Made by a program: the position numbers and the translations under genes. This document shows positions 1 to 8,842 of a DNA stretch of 49,404 nt, piece by piece (position 1 is the first letter of the stretch; each line of letters starts with the position of its first letter). Location: assembly GCA_014376785.1 (NCBI GenBank), contig JACMQW010000010.1, positions 1 through 49,404 of the forward strand, written 5' to 3'. The notes under the pieces are model-generated. The model was not told the origin of the DNA. It was given only the letters and a program-made list of their open reading frames with translations, and ran no database searches. This DNA is from Oligoflexia bacterium (GTDB lineage: Bacteria; Bdellovibrionota; UBA1018).

Positions 1-1347
1 AGCTAATCTCAAAAAGTCTGATACCCCTTTCCGGTAATACGGCCACTCCACTCGCCGAAAGGCGGTGAAAAATCCGCCGCCGAGCGAACGCGCGGCAAAC
101 CGGGCGTTCCTCCGTCCGATAGATTCTCCTTCGCTCACGACAGGCACGAGGAAACGATACCCAAGTGGAAGAAGAAGAACGGCGTGTAAGAATAGGATGA
201 CGGTGAAATTTCCCGAAAAAGGATCCAAAAAAGTAAATGGCGCGAGGGAGTAAGCGAGCAAAAACCCAAGCGACAGGGTTAGCGCGCCCATCCCCAACGG
301 AAGGATCGAAAAGAGCTTCACCACCTCACGAAACCTAACTCCGCCCGGAGATGCAAAGATCAGCAAGGCGAAAATCAGAGCACAGACGGAGCTGAGCGTG
401 GCGATGAGAAAACTCGTGCCAAGAGCTCTCACAAACTCGAGACCAAAAATTTCGCCCGTAGGAATGCCGTCAGAGAATACCCCTGCTCCGAGTACCATCA
501 GAGGGGCGGCTAGCCAGAGCAAGACGACCAGAGTGCCGACCGATGCATCGATCCGATGATTCAAATTTACCGGAAGTGCCGAGGCTCTGATGTTCGTCTC
601 AGCGATCGCTTGGGAGCCCTTCATTCGAAGCCTTGAAACAATCACCAAGGGAAGCGCGACCAATAGAAGTTCCGTCACCGCAAATTGGGCGGCTTCGGAG
701 ACATTTAAGCCACCGCCTCGAATCTGCGCGAAGATTTCCGTCTCAAGCGTGCTCATCGGTGGCCCGCCTCCCAAGAGAAGGACAATCGTAAAACTCATCA
801 CGCAGAACGCGAAGACTTGGGCGGTGGCGACGCCCACCCGGGAGGCATACCAGGGAAGTTTCAGTTTGAAAAAAATCTGCCCGCGCGATGCTCCGAGCGA
901 TCGACCACTAAGTTCCCATTCGGAAGGAAAATTTTTCCGCGCCTCAAACACTGCCAATGCAATCCACGGAGTGTTCAAATAAGCATGGGCACCCACCACT
1001 AAAGAAAATCCGAACTCTAAATTAAATCGCTTCGCTAGAACCATGAAGAGGCCGACTAAAACCATACTCGGCAGCGAAAAAATTCCGAGCAACAAGCGGT
1101 TTAGAAGTGGCGTGCTGTTACGAACTGCCGAACAGAATAAACCTGCCAGCGCGAGCGAGGCAAAGCAGCTGAAACTTGCCTGCTTCAAAGTCACGAGCAG
1201 CACCGGCACGAGAATCGGAGAGAGGCTGCCGTGAAGAACTCCGCCCGTGCGGGAGAAGATGGCGAATAGTGGAAGGATGAGAAAGCCGATGATCAGGACG
1301 AAAATTCCGAAATACCGAATGGTTTTAAAAATTCGGCGGAACGTCAT
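1..1347 (-). CDS. thiP: Thiamine ABC transporter permease ThiP (partial, C-terminus beyond window)
   Basis: Inner-membrane permease of a binding-protein-dependent thiamine/TPP importer. Reading the reverse strand from an ATG at 1347 gives 449 open codons to the window edge with no stop. The protein starts MTFRRIFKTIRYFG and runs into hydrophobic helices. Two EAA-type coupling loops are visible: one near residues 145-167 (ELSGRSLGASRGQ) and one near the window edge (RRNARFAARSLGGG), as expected for a fused two-domain permease like ThiP. The start codon overlaps the thiB stop (TGATG), implying translational coupling. ThiP is usually about 530 residues, so some 80 residues lie outside. The ATPase gene (thiQ) is not in the window and may follow. 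The specificity call depends on the neighbouring ThiB; without it this would be a generic Fe3+/thiamine/putrescine-type permease. Confidence 0.88.
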   Translation of the reverse strand, partial: MTFRRIFKTIRYFGIFVLIIGFLILPLFAIFSRTGGVLHGSLSPILVPVLLVTLKQASFSCFASLALAGLFCSAVRNSTPLLNRLLLGIFSLPSMVLVGLFMVLAKRFNLEFGFSLVVGAHAYLNTPWIALAVFEARKNFPSEWELSGRSLGASRGQIFFKLKLPWYASRVGVATAQVFAFCVMSFTIVLLLGGGPPMSTLETEIFAQIRGGGLNVSEAAQFAVTELLLVALPLVIVSRLRMKGSQAIAETNIRASALPVNLNHRIDASVGTLVVLLWLAAPLMVLGAGVFSDGIPTGEIFGLEFVRALGTSFLIATLSSVCALIFALLIFASPGGVRFREVVKLFSILPLGMGALTLSLGFLLAYSLAPFTFLDPFSGNFTVILFLHAVLLLPLGYRFLVPVVSEGESIGRRNARFAARSLGGGFFTAFRRVEWPYYRKGVSDFLRLA

Positions 1348-2447
1348 CAGCGGATCGCTTGATTCCAAAGCGATAATGCGGAATCGAGTTTCTCAGCGTC
1401 CATTTCGGGTGGAAATTTCTTCGCGACCACCGGTAGCGATTGGAAAATAGGAGGAAGTTTTATGCCGAGACGCACTGGCATCATCCACTGATGTTCCGGA
1501 ATCTCCGTCTGAATCTGTTCGGACGTGAGCAGCTCTAAAAACTCCAGAGAACGCTTCCGCATCTTCGCGCCACCTGGGGCGTCTTTTAAAATCGCCGCGC
1601 CCTCGATTTGGACGGGATGGCCCTCCTGAAAAATCACGGCGTGGTAACGATCCGGAGTGGAGCAGTTGTCCTTTTTACAGGTCGTCCGGTGGTAGGCTTC
1701 GCTCGTGACGTAGCTCCAAACAAGGGGCGCCTCCTCCCGTATAAAAAGGGAGTAAGCTTGCGTCCATCCCGGGGCGAGGACTTTCCACTGTGACCGAAGG
1801 TCCTTCCAGTAATCCTTGAATCCATCCCCGGTCACCGCGAGGGACCCGAGCAAGAATGCCATACCCGGAGAGGAGGTGCGCGGATCTTCAAGCAAAAGTG
1901 ACTTTCTGTATTTCCACTTCAGCAGGTCGGTCCATTTTTTAGGAAAGTCAGCCGGAGGGAGTTTCTTTGTGTCCGCTATGAATGCAAATACGCCATAATC
2001 GAACGGCACGAACGCTTCTCCCAACCACCATTCGCGGTCTACGAACTTCATGAAAGCCCCCTCGCGCGCACGATCGATTGGAACCAGATAGTCTTTTAAT
2101 TTGGGCTCTAGATTCTGATCAATTCCAAGGACGACGTTCGCGCCCTCCATGAAAGCTTTGTTTTTCCTACGTTCCGAATCGAGCTGAATGCGGGCTAGAA
2201 GCTGACCGGCGTCCCCCACCGTCACAAACCTCAGTTTTTCTCCGGTCTTTTTCTCGTAGGCCGCTTGCAGGATCGGACCTAGTCCCTCTTTCCCGACAAA
2301 CGAGTCGTAAGTGTAAACCACCAACTCAGGACCCTGAGCACCCTTGTCTTTCGCGTGCGCGTGATGTGCGGCGAACGAGAGAAAAACGGCCATGAAGACC
2401 GCAATTGCCATTTTTAAGGCCGTCTCAGAAGAGGAGCGAGTTTGCAT
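1347..2447 (-). CDS. thiB: Thiamine ABC transporter periplasmic binding protein ThiB
   Basis: Periplasmic receptor that delivers thiamine or its phosphates to ThiP. The 366-residue product has a Sec signal peptide (about residues 1-32, hydrophobic AIAVFMAVFLSFAAHHAHA). The mature N-terminus reads LVVYTYDSFVGKEG, matching the ThiB start (VYTYDSF). The family motif VVLGIDQNLEP follows at about 105, and the C-terminal PVRLG/LPPIF segment is also ThiB-like. TTAGGG lies about 9 nt before the ATG. It sits 11 nt after the stop of the upstream unknown gene and overlaps thiP, so the three genes look like one leftward operon. I could not recognise a TPP riboswitch upstream. A related ferric-iron or putrescine binder is possible but less likely given the motif order. 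Confidence 0.88.
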   Translation of the reverse strand: MQTRSSSETALKMAIAVFMAVFLSFAAHHAHAKDKGAQGPELVVYTYDSFVGKEGLGPILQAAYEKKTGEKLRFVTVGDAGQLLARIQLDSERRKNKAFMEGANVVLGIDQNLEPKLKDYLVPIDRAREGAFMKFVDREWWLGEAFVPFDYGVFAFIADTKKLPPADFPKKWTDLLKWKYRKSLLLEDPRTSSPGMAFLLGSLAVTGDGFKDYWKDLRSQWKVLAPGWTQAYSLFIREEAPLVWSYVTSEAYHRTTCKKDNCSTPDRYHAVIFQEGHPVQIEGAAILKDAPGGAKMRKRSLEFLELLTSEQIQTEIPEHQWMMPVRLGIKLPPIFQSLPVVAKKFPPEMDAEKLDSALSLWNQAIR

Positions 2448-2458
2448 GATGAAAAACC

Positions 2459-2881
2459 CTAATGCGCCGGCGGAGGGTTACCCGGCGGCTCGGGGTCGCG
2501 ATTCCCGCCTTCGCGAGACTTAAATTTCAGGACACGAAGGTTTCCGTCTTTGCCGTCGCCTTTGCCTTTTTCCGCAGGAACTTCGTACCGCCACAGAATT
2601 TCACAGTGATGAAGGTGGGTTGTGGTTTCTTCGCTTTTCGCCCGCAGGTGAACGACTCCGTTTTCAAACAGCGTCACCATACAATCATCGACGTAGGTCC
2701 CTTCTTCACCGGGATAGAAGAAAACGACTCGCATCGCAGCGGCGTGCTTGAGGACTCGAACGCCGTCTGATTCGTTCAGGGCCTGGGCATCCGACGGTTT
2801 CCGTGCTGCCGAATCGGCAGCTAACCGCGCAGCTTTTTCATGCGCCCTTTTCGCTTTAAAACTTTCGAACCATTTCCTCAT
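2459..2881 (-). CDS. Conserved-looking hypothetical protein upstream of thiBP
   Basis: Not recognised. The open frame extends back to 2953, but I favour the ATG at 2881 (140 residues, starting MRKWFESFKAKRAHEK) because GGTAGGG lies upstream of it and the longer version would fill the nadA promoter region; the longer 164-residue form cannot be excluded. The N-terminal third is a charged Lys/Arg/Ala-rich helix. The middle (AMRVVFFYPGEEGTYVDD, then HLHHCEILWRYE) looks like a small beta-rich fold, and the tail is Gly/Pro-rich. No signal peptide or membrane segment is evident with the short start. It ends 11 nt before thiB, so it is probably co-transcribed. Whether it acts in thiamine uptake is unknown. 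Confidence 0.6.
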   Translation of the reverse strand: MRKWFESFKAKRAHEKAARLAADSAARKPSDAQALNESDGVRVLKHAAAMRVVFFYPGEEGTYVDDCMVTLFENGVVHLRAKSEETTTHLHHCEILWRYEVPAEKGKGDGKDGNLRVLKFKSREGGNRDPEPPGNPPPAH

Positions 2882-2972
2882 GAGATTCGCGCACCCTACC
2901 CGAACGGTCTCCCCTGCAGCAATCATCAATTTAATATGGTATCTCATGCTCATTCGCTGAGGAGAACTGGTT

Positions 2973-3914
2973 ATGCGCGACGCGTTATCTGGAATAGATC
3001 TGGTACATGAGATTGGTCGGCTGAAACGCGAAAAAAATGCCGTCTTACTCGCCCACTATTATCAAGAAGAAGACATTCAAGACGTCGCGGATTTCATCGG
3101 GGATTCGCTTGAACTTGCTAAGGCCGCAAAAAAATCAGAAGCAGACATCATCGTCTTCAGCGGTGTGCACTTCATGGCCGAAGGAGCGAAAATTCTGAAT
3201 CCGAGTCGAAAAGTTCTCCTTCCGGACCTTCGCGCAGGATGTTCACTTTCTGATTCCTGTCCGCCCGAAGCATTCGCCCGTTACCGCGCGCTCCACCCCG
3301 ACCATTTCGTGGTTTCTTACATCAACTGCTCGGCCGCAATTAAAGCCCAATCCGACGTGATCGTCACGAGCTCGAACGCGGTGAAAATTGTGAACAAGAT
3401 TCCCAAAGATCGGGAGATTATTTTCGCTCCCGACCGAAACTTGGGCGCCTATGTCGCAAAGCAAACCGGCCGCGAGATGCTTCTTTGGCAGGGAACCTGT
3501 ATGGTTCACGAAACTTTTTCTGAACGAAAAATTGCCGCTTTGAAAGTCGAGTATCCAGAAGCAGAACTGATCGCCCATCCCGAGTGCGAGGCATCGTTGC
3601 TTGAAAAAGCGGAGTTCATCGGCTCTACGAGTGCTCTCCTCACCTATGTAGAGAACAGTCCGAAAAATAGTTTTATCGTCGCGACCGAAGAGGGCATCCT
3701 GCACCAAATGCGAAAACGGGCTCCGGGTAAATTATTGATTCCTGCACCGCCGAATCAAAACTGCGCCTGCAACGAATGCCCCTTCATGAAACTGAACACT
3801 TTGGAAAAAATCTACCTCTGCCTTCGAGATGAGTCTCCCGAGCTCGTCATGAGCGAAGAACTTCGCTTGAAAGCATTGGCTCCGCTCGAACGAATGCTGG
3901 AGTGGTCGAATTAA
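2973..3914 (+). CDS. nadA: Quinolinate synthase NadA
   Basis: Condenses iminoaspartate with dihydroxyacetone phosphate to quinolinate in de novo NAD synthesis; a cytosolic [4Fe-4S] enzyme. The 313 residues match the short bacterial/archaeal form. Visible family motifs are [19 protein letters not shown] (from residue 26), the AGCSLSDSC segment with Cys90, [28 protein letters not shown] with Cys176, HPECEA, and the C-terminal CACNECPFM with Cys264/266/269. Three of these Cys (90, 176 and most likely 269) fit the known cluster-ligand spacing. TGAGGAG lies about 7 nt before the ATG. It is divergent from the thi operon. No nadB or nadC is in the window. Confidence 0.96.
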   Translation: MRDALSGIDLVHEIGRLKREKNAVLLAHYYQEEDIQDVADFIGDSLELAKAAKKSEADIIVFSGVHFMAEGAKILNPSRKVLLPDLRAGCSLSDSCPPEAFARYRALHPDHFVVSYINCSAAIKAQSDVIVTSSNAVKIVNKIPKDREIIFAPDRNLGAYVAKQTGREMLLWQGTCMVHETFSERKIAALKVEYPEAELIAHPECEASLLEKAEFIGSTSALLTYVENSPKNSFIVATEEGILHQMRKRAPGKLLIPAPPNQNCACNECPFMKLNTLEKIYLCLRDESPELVMSEELRLKALAPLERMLEWSN

Positions 3915-3979
3915 CGGATTCGCGCAGGTCCAGTTGCAGAATTATTTGATGTGGACTCATTCTTTTGGATGGCCAACAC

Positions 3980-4930
3980 CTAGTCTTCTCGAAAAGAGGC
4001 ATCATTCCCAAGGTAAGGTTCGATTCCATCGACCAGCTCTTCCGCAGTAAACGGCTCATCGGCACCCCGGTTAGAGAGCGAAGTCGAAGGCCATCGACTC
4101 GATTTCTCAGAACTGGGGCTGCAGTACTGCTTGAGAATTTTCCGTATCCGCGTGACATCCCTTTGCAGTCCGCGATACGGAACGGTCTCGTACTTCGAGT
4201 CTCGAACTTGACCGTCGCCGTACCGGTAGGACCAGGTGTAGGTCAGCGCAGGATAATTGCTGTCCACGATGTCCATCGTGTATCCTCCAGGCAATCGAGA
4301 CATTCCGATCACCAGCGCCGCATGGGCATCGATGCCTTTCAGTTGGAGCATCACCCACGGGAAAAAATTCTCCGCCGCCCCCCGCAGGGTGTACTTGTAG
4401 AGGTCATCCATGATTTTGCGCATGCGGCCCGGTTGGCGACCCAAATCTGCTCGACCGGCAAGGCCTCTTAGCCAGGACTGATTCAATATCCCGTCCCGCA
4501 ACTGCCAAGCGTTTAACTCGGACTGAATTTCCGGCTTAAAATCAGCGGAAAACGAATCGAAATCTCTGTAGCCCGGGATAATCTGGACACCTCGGAAGTG
4601 GGCCAACCCATTGATTAAGCGGACGGCTTCGTCCCGAGTGGGTTTTGGCTCATTTGCCCGAAACTCAGCGAGCGCCCAAACGCTCCGTTGGAAACGCGAA
4701 TGCCACCAGCAGGTTCCGGCATTCATCAGTCCTCCGCTGTTTTTAAAATCGAAGCGAGAATCGGGATCGCGAGAGACCTCGCGGTGCAGATCCGAGTGGA
4801 TGTACCTCGCGCAGACGCTCGGGGGAGCAGACGCAGAAGAAACTCGAGAGACAGCGGCTACCGCGATCACCGAAAGAAAGAAGCCAATCCCTAGCTTGGA
4901 AAGAATGGTGACGCCGAATCCTTGGTTCAC
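3980..4930 (-). CDS. Secreted protein of unknown function, possible papain-like hydrolase
   Basis: Not assigned to a named family. The 316-residue product begins at a GTG with AAGGTGA just upstream. It has an N-terminal hydrophobic segment (GIGFFLSVIAVAAVSRVSSASA), consistent with a signal peptide. Three sites are spaced like a Cys-His-Asp/Asn hydrolase: GGLMNAGTCWWHSRFQR (Cys about 73), DAHAALVIGM (His about 202) and YTMDIVDSNYP (Asp/Asn about 220). That order is typical of papain-like or C39-like folds, but this is inference from local motifs only. It lies 5 nt downstream of the GT87-like gene, so it is probably in the same operon. It converges with nadA across a 65-nt gap. Confidence 0.65.
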   Translation of the reverse strand: MNQGFGVTILSKLGIGFFLSVIAVAAVSRVSSASAPPSVCARYIHSDLHREVSRDPDSRFDFKNSGGLMNAGTCWWHSRFQRSVWALAEFRANEPKPTRDEAVRLINGLAHFRGVQIIPGYRDFDSFSADFKPEIQSELNAWQLRDGILNQSWLRGLAGRADLGRQPGRMRKIMDDLYKYTLRGAAENFFPWVMLQLKGIDAHAALVIGMSRLPGGYTMDIVDSNYPALTYTWSYRYGDGQVRDSKYETVPYRGLQRDVTRIRKILKQYCSPSSEKSSRWPSTSLSNRGADEPFTAEELVDGIEPYLGNDASFRED

Positions 4931-4935
4931 TCACC

Positions 4936-6105
4936 TTAGGATTGCAGATCTTTTCGAAAGATACAAATCGCAGCTAAGCTTCCCCAGAGTTTCACGGATA
5001 AAAACTCCAGTCGGGATCCGGCCGCACCCATCGTTTTAGCAGTCACTGCGCCGATCAAAAGCGCGCAGAAACCGTAACCGATGACCCGCCTCCATCGAAG
5101 GTTTTTCATCGCTTCTTCCGCTCCAAATACCAGCATGGGGTAGGTGAAAAGAAAGACGTGGAACCACGCCAGCGGCTGAACCGCAGGTAAAACAGCGAGC
5201 CAACCGATCCACTGAACCTCAGGCTTTAAACGCCGAGAAAGAAAGATCCAAAAACCGACGATGAATGCGGTCGAAACCGAAATCGCAAAAAGAACATCCC
5301 TCGGTTTCTTTTCATCCAAGCCCGTCTCGCGAAGGAGAAAAGAGGGCAGCCCTTGCACTTCGCGAGTGGTAAAACCGATTCGAACCCGGTCCACATCAGA
5401 GGTGCCCGAAAAAAGCGCCGCGGACCACTCCGTTCGAAGTGCTCGGTAATGTCCTCTGTAGGAATGAAAATAGATCGGAAGGGAAAGAGCAATGAAGAGG
5501 GCTCCCACACCCAAGACATTCAGGATGATTTTCTTTCTTTTCACGGAGTGAAGAAGTGGAAGAAGCGTCGTGAGCTTTGCGGAAAATGCGAAAGCCAGAA
5601 TGAAAAATTTCGCAAATGAGGAGCGGACGGGATCGATCCATAGGGCAAGCGCCAGCACGAGAAGCGTGATTTGGCCGGTCATCCCATGACTTCCGAAAAG
5701 CGCGAAAAAAGTCAGGAGAAAAAATGCCTGGATTGCCGGCCGGACCGCGGGCAGTCGCCCAATTCCGCGGTGGATTCGAATCACGATCGCGAATAATGAT
5801 CCCGCTTCCACAAACCCCCAGATGAGCTTCGCAGTGAGCGGATCCATAAAACCAAAAGGCAGAAAAAGCGGGAGGATCCAAGGCGGGTACTTGAAAACCA
5901 TGTTCCCATACGTGACCGAGTCGTACGGTCGAACGCCGTCCCAGAACCGCTGGGCGACTCGGTAAAAAACGAGGAAGTCATCGCCCCGAGAAAGGGTTCG
6001 GCCCATCAAGACCGCACTCAAACCGAGGGTCACGAGAATCAGGAGAATGAGCGGACCGCGATAACGTTTCATGAGGGTTGGAAAGTCCTGGGGCATGAAC
6101 CCCAT
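4936..6105 (-). CDS. GT87-like polyprenyl-linked mannosyltransferase family membrane protein (DUF2029)
   Basis: Multi-pass inner-membrane protein with roughly nine to ten hydrophobic helices. The first loop contains DFLVFYRVAQRFWDGVRPYD followed by YPPWILPLFLPFG. This matches the GT87/DUF2029 pattern: a D-F-x-V-Y-x-A motif, then a Y-P-P motif that normally faces the outside and binds lipid-linked sugar. By family it would transfer a sugar (often mannose) from a polyprenyl phosphate donor to an unknown acceptor. The open frame begins at a TTG at 6135, but ATG codons at 6105, 6096 and 6072 are better candidates; 6105 is given and the true start is uncertain. The secreted protein gene follows after 5 nt. 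Confidence 0.7.
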   Translation of the reverse strand: MGFMPQDFPTLMKRYRGPLILLILVTLGLSAVLMGRTLSRGDDFLVFYRVAQRFWDGVRPYDSVTYGNMVFKYPPWILPLFLPFGFMDPLTAKLIWGFVEAGSLFAIVIRIHRGIGRLPAVRPAIQAFFLLTFFALFGSHGMTGQITLLVLALALWIDPVRSSFAKFFILAFAFSAKLTTLLPLLHSVKRKKIILNVLGVGALFIALSLPIYFHSYRGHYRALRTEWSAALFSGTSDVDRVRIGFTTREVQGLPSFLLRETGLDEKKPRDVLFAISVSTAFIVGFWIFLSRRLKPEVQWIGWLAVLPAVQPLAWFHVFLFTYPMLVFGAEEAMKNLRWRRVIGYGFCALLIGAVTAKTMGAAGSRLEFLSVKLWGSLAAICIFRKDLQS

Positions 6106-6222
6106 TCGTAACCTATAACTCGATGCATCGACCAATCGAATGCCAAGTCAGTCGCATGAAAGAATCTCGCTAGCGTTTGGATGTTTCTGGGCATACTGGA
6201 GAGAGGAAACCGATAAAACTAA

Positions 6223-6936
6223 ATGGGTCAGGCACTTTCTCTCCCTCAGCATTTGAACACTCACGCTGCGCAAGGACTGATTCCGGGCGAAATCGTCGCG
6301 CAATACGAGCTCGGTCCACTGAGGAACTTTGTCTACCTCGTGATCGACTGGACTGAAAAGTCGGCCGTCATCATCGATCCCGCTCGGGATTTAACCCCCC
6401 TGAAAGATTTGGCCGCGCACGGAATCGAGCTGAGTGGAATCCTCCTCACCCACTCTCACCACGATCACATCGCGGGGGTTCCGGGGATTTTAGCTCTTTA
6501 TCCCGATTTGCCTCTCTACGTTCATCAAGAAGACCAGCACCGATTAACCAGTCTGAAATCTCCGCGTTTCCATTCAGTTCGAGACGGTGAACAATTAAAA
6601 CCGATGGGTGCGAAAAGCGCTTTAACCTTCAAAGCGATCCACTCCCCCGGACACACGTCCGGAGAAATCTGCTACCTCCTTGAGGGCGAATTCGGCGGCT
6701 ACCTCTTTTCGGGTGATACGCTCTTCATCCGGGACTGCGGCCGCACCGATTTCGACACCGGAAGTAATGAAGAGATGTATTCGACTCTCCAAAAACTAAA
6801 GCAACTTCCTAACGAAACCATTTTACTCCCCGGACACCATTACGCACCGGAAACATCAAGCTTCATGGGGATTGAAAAAAAATCGAGTCCCCCGCTTCTG
6901 GTGAGCTCCGTCGCTGAGCTCCGCTCACTCCCTTAG
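6223..6936 (+). CDS. MBL-fold metallohydrolase (glyoxalase II / persulfide dioxygenase-like)
   Basis: Cytosolic 237-residue metallo-beta-lactamase-fold hydrolase. The metal-binding motif is LLTHSHHDHIAG (His77, His79, Asp81, His82), with further ligands in SPGHTSGE (His144), GDTLFIRDCGRTDF (Asp about 165) and LPGHHYAPE (His about 205). The GDTLFIRDCGRTDF string is characteristic of the ETHE1/persulfide dioxygenase and BlH-like subgroup. It lacks an obvious rhodanese domain or the long C-terminal domain of true glyoxalase II. The substrate is therefore uncertain: a persulfide or a thioester. It is followed by kup after only 6 nt, suggesting co-transcription. Confidence 0.85.
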   Translation: MGQALSLPQHLNTHAAQGLIPGEIVAQYELGPLRNFVYLVIDWTEKSAVIIDPARDLTPLKDLAAHGIELSGILLTHSHHDHIAGVPGILALYPDLPLYVHQEDQHRLTSLKSPRFHSVRDGEQLKPMGAKSALTFKAIHSPGHTSGEICYLLEGEFGGYLFSGDTLFIRDCGRTDFDTGSNEEMYSTLQKLKQLPNETILLPGHHYAPETSSFMGIEKKSSPPLLVSSVAELRSLP

Positions 6937-6942
6937 GAATTT

Positions 6943-8838
6943 ATGTCACACTCTGAACCTAAAAGTTTCAAAGCCACGCTGGCGCTCTCGTTTGCCGCGC
7001 TCGGTGTCGTCTTCGGGGACATCGGAACGTCCGTCCTCTACACTTTTCAAGAATGCTTCCATGGTGCCCATCCGGTTCCCATCGATTACGATAATGTGAT
7101 GGGCATCACGTCCCTCATCCTCTGGTCCCTCATCATCGTCGTAACGGTGAAGTACGTTTGGATTATGATGGAGGCCGAAAACAAGGGCGAAGGCGGCATC
7201 CTTTCTCTTCTTTCTCTCGTCCCCGCTCCCCTCCGGTACAATGCGGCCGGAACTTTGGCCGCAGCATCCCTCCTCGCCGTGGCGGGAGCCGCCTTACTCT
7301 TCGGCGATGGGATCATCACCCCAGCGATCTCCGTGCTGGGCGCGATGGAGGGGTTAGAACTAGCGAACCCTGATTACGTTCAATACGTGGTTCCGGGAAC
7401 GATCACGATTCTGTTTCTGCTCTTTGCAATCCAACGGACCGGCACCGCCCGCATCGGAAAATATTTCGGGAGCATCATCCTTGTTTGGTTTGCGGTCATC
7501 GCTTTCTTAGGCGTTCGAAAGATCATTGGTTACCCGGTGGTTCTGCGAGCGTTTAATCCTCGCTACGCCTCTCACTTCTTCGTGCACGAAGGGTGGAGCG
7601 GAATAAAAGTACTCGGTTCCGTGATTCTGGCGATCACCGGCGGTGAAGCCCTCTATGCAGACATGGGACATTTCGGTAAAAAGCCCATTCGCATCGCGTG
7701 GCGCACGGTCGTGCTTCCCGCGCTGATGCTAAATTATCTCGGCCAAGCCGCACTCATTTTACAGGATGAAAAAGCTTCTTTTCGACCTTTTTATTCCTTG
7801 ATTGAGGGTCGGGGAGTCGCCTACTACGCGCTCATCTTGCTCGCTACCGCAGCGGCGATCATCGCTTCTCAAGCCCTCATTACGGGCGCGTTTTCCCTGA
7901 CGCAACAAGCGATCCGGATGGGAGTTTTTCCCCGCGTGAAAATCATCCACACCTCAGAAGATGTTCAGGGACGCGTTTACATTCCATTTATGAATTGGCT
8001 GCTCGCGTTTTCTTGTATTGCCATCGTACTGGGCTTCCAAAAATCTGAACGCTTGGCAGCGGCCTACGGACTTGCAGTCAGCGGCACGATGCTAATGACC
8101 ACTCTCGTGTTTTTCTTTGTCGCGCATTACCGCTGGAAATGGGAACTCTGGAAAGTCCTACCTCTCGTGCTTTTCATGGGAATCGTGGATATCGCATTCC
8201 TCTATGCAAACCTGCTTAAAATTCCGGACGGAGGCTACCTCCCGCTGATGATTGGTTCGGTCTTTTTCTTGGTCATGATGACTTGGCAATACGGGCGTGC
8301 CCAACTTTCAAAATTCTACCGCGAACGATCCAAAACGATGGATGGATTTTTTAACGAAATCGATTGCAAACAAACTCGCCGGATTCCCGGTTGCCTGGTG
8401 GTGCTCGCTTCGACTGAAAATAAAGTGCCGCCCGTACTCGCCCGGCTCGTCGACTCCATGCATGTGATTCACGAACACGTCGTACTCGTCACCGTCACGA
8501 CCGTAGACGCTCCGTTTGTCCGTGAGGACGAACGGGTCCGCGTGACGGATATGATGCACAATGTTTCTCGCGTGATCATGAAGTACGGGTTTATGGAAGC
8601 CATGGATGTGCCTGAAGTGCTCTCTCGCTGTTACTTTTCGCACATGAATGGATTTCCGAAAGATTCAGCCACTTACCTGCTCGGTCGCGAAACGTTCATC
8701 ATCAACGGGGATTCGCTCTTCGAACGGGCAAGACAACTCTGTTTCTCGGCGATGAGTCGGAACACGACCTCGGCGTCTGATTACTTTAACCTGCCTTCCA
8801 GCCAAGTCATCGAACTTGGGGCCCAGCTCGCGGTCTGA
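6943..8838 (+). CDS. kup: Low-affinity potassium uptake protein Kup
   Basis: K+/H+ symporter of the KUP/HAK/KT family in the inner membrane. The 631 residues match the usual length of about 620-630. The N-terminus carries the hallmark LGVVFGDIGTSVLYTFQECF, followed by VKYVWIMMEAENKGEGGI and FGDGIITPAISVLGAMEGL. About twelve hydrophobic helices span residues 15-455. A cytosolic C-terminal domain follows, containing CLVVLASTENKVPPVL and the FMEAMDVPEVL segment. AGGA sits 6 nt before the ATG. It is sandwiched between the MBL hydrolase (6 nt) and the LysR regulator (4 nt), so these genes probably share a transcript. Confidence 0.96.
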   Translation: MSHSEPKSFKATLALSFAALGVVFGDIGTSVLYTFQECFHGAHPVPIDYDNVMGITSLILWSLIIVVTVKYVWIMMEAENKGEGGILSLLSLVPAPLRYNAAGTLAAASLLAVAGAALLFGDGIITPAISVLGAMEGLELANPDYVQYVVPGTITILFLLFAIQRTGTARIGKYFGSIILVWFAVIAFLGVRKIIGYPVVLRAFNPRYASHFFVHEGWSGIKVLGSVILAITGGEALYADMGHFGKKPIRIAWRTVVLPALMLNYLGQAALILQDEKASFRPFYSLIEGRGVAYYALILLATAAAIIASQALITGAFSLTQQAIRMGVFPRVKIIHTSEDVQGRVYIPFMNWLLAFSCIAIVLGFQKSERLAAAYGLAVSGTMLMTTLVFFFVAHYRWKWELWKVLPLVLFMGIVDIAFLYANLLKIPDGGYLPLMIGSVFFLVMMTWQYGRAQLSKFYRERSKTMDGFFNEIDCKQTRRIPGCLVVLASTENKVPPVLARLVDSMHVIHEHVVLVTVTTVDAPFVREDERVRVTDMMHNVSRVIMKYGFMEAMDVPEVLSRCYFSHMNGFPKDSATYLLGRETFIINGDSLFERARQLCFSAMSRNTTSASDYFNLPSSQVIELGAQLAV

Positions 8839-8842
8839 TGAG

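Noticed and set aside
1-1347. Plus-strand open frames over the first 1.3 kb
   Set aside because: They are shadows of thiP, whose minus-strand frame is continuous for 449 codons with permease features.
2881-2972. TPP riboswitch upstream of the thi operon
   Set aside because: I looked for the conserved CUGAGA and ACCUGAUCUGGAUAAUGCCAG-like segments and did not find them on the minus strand.
4931-6222. TTG at 6135 as start of the GT87-like protein
   Set aside because: No ribosome site; ATG codons at 6105, 6096 and 6072 precede the first helix more naturally.
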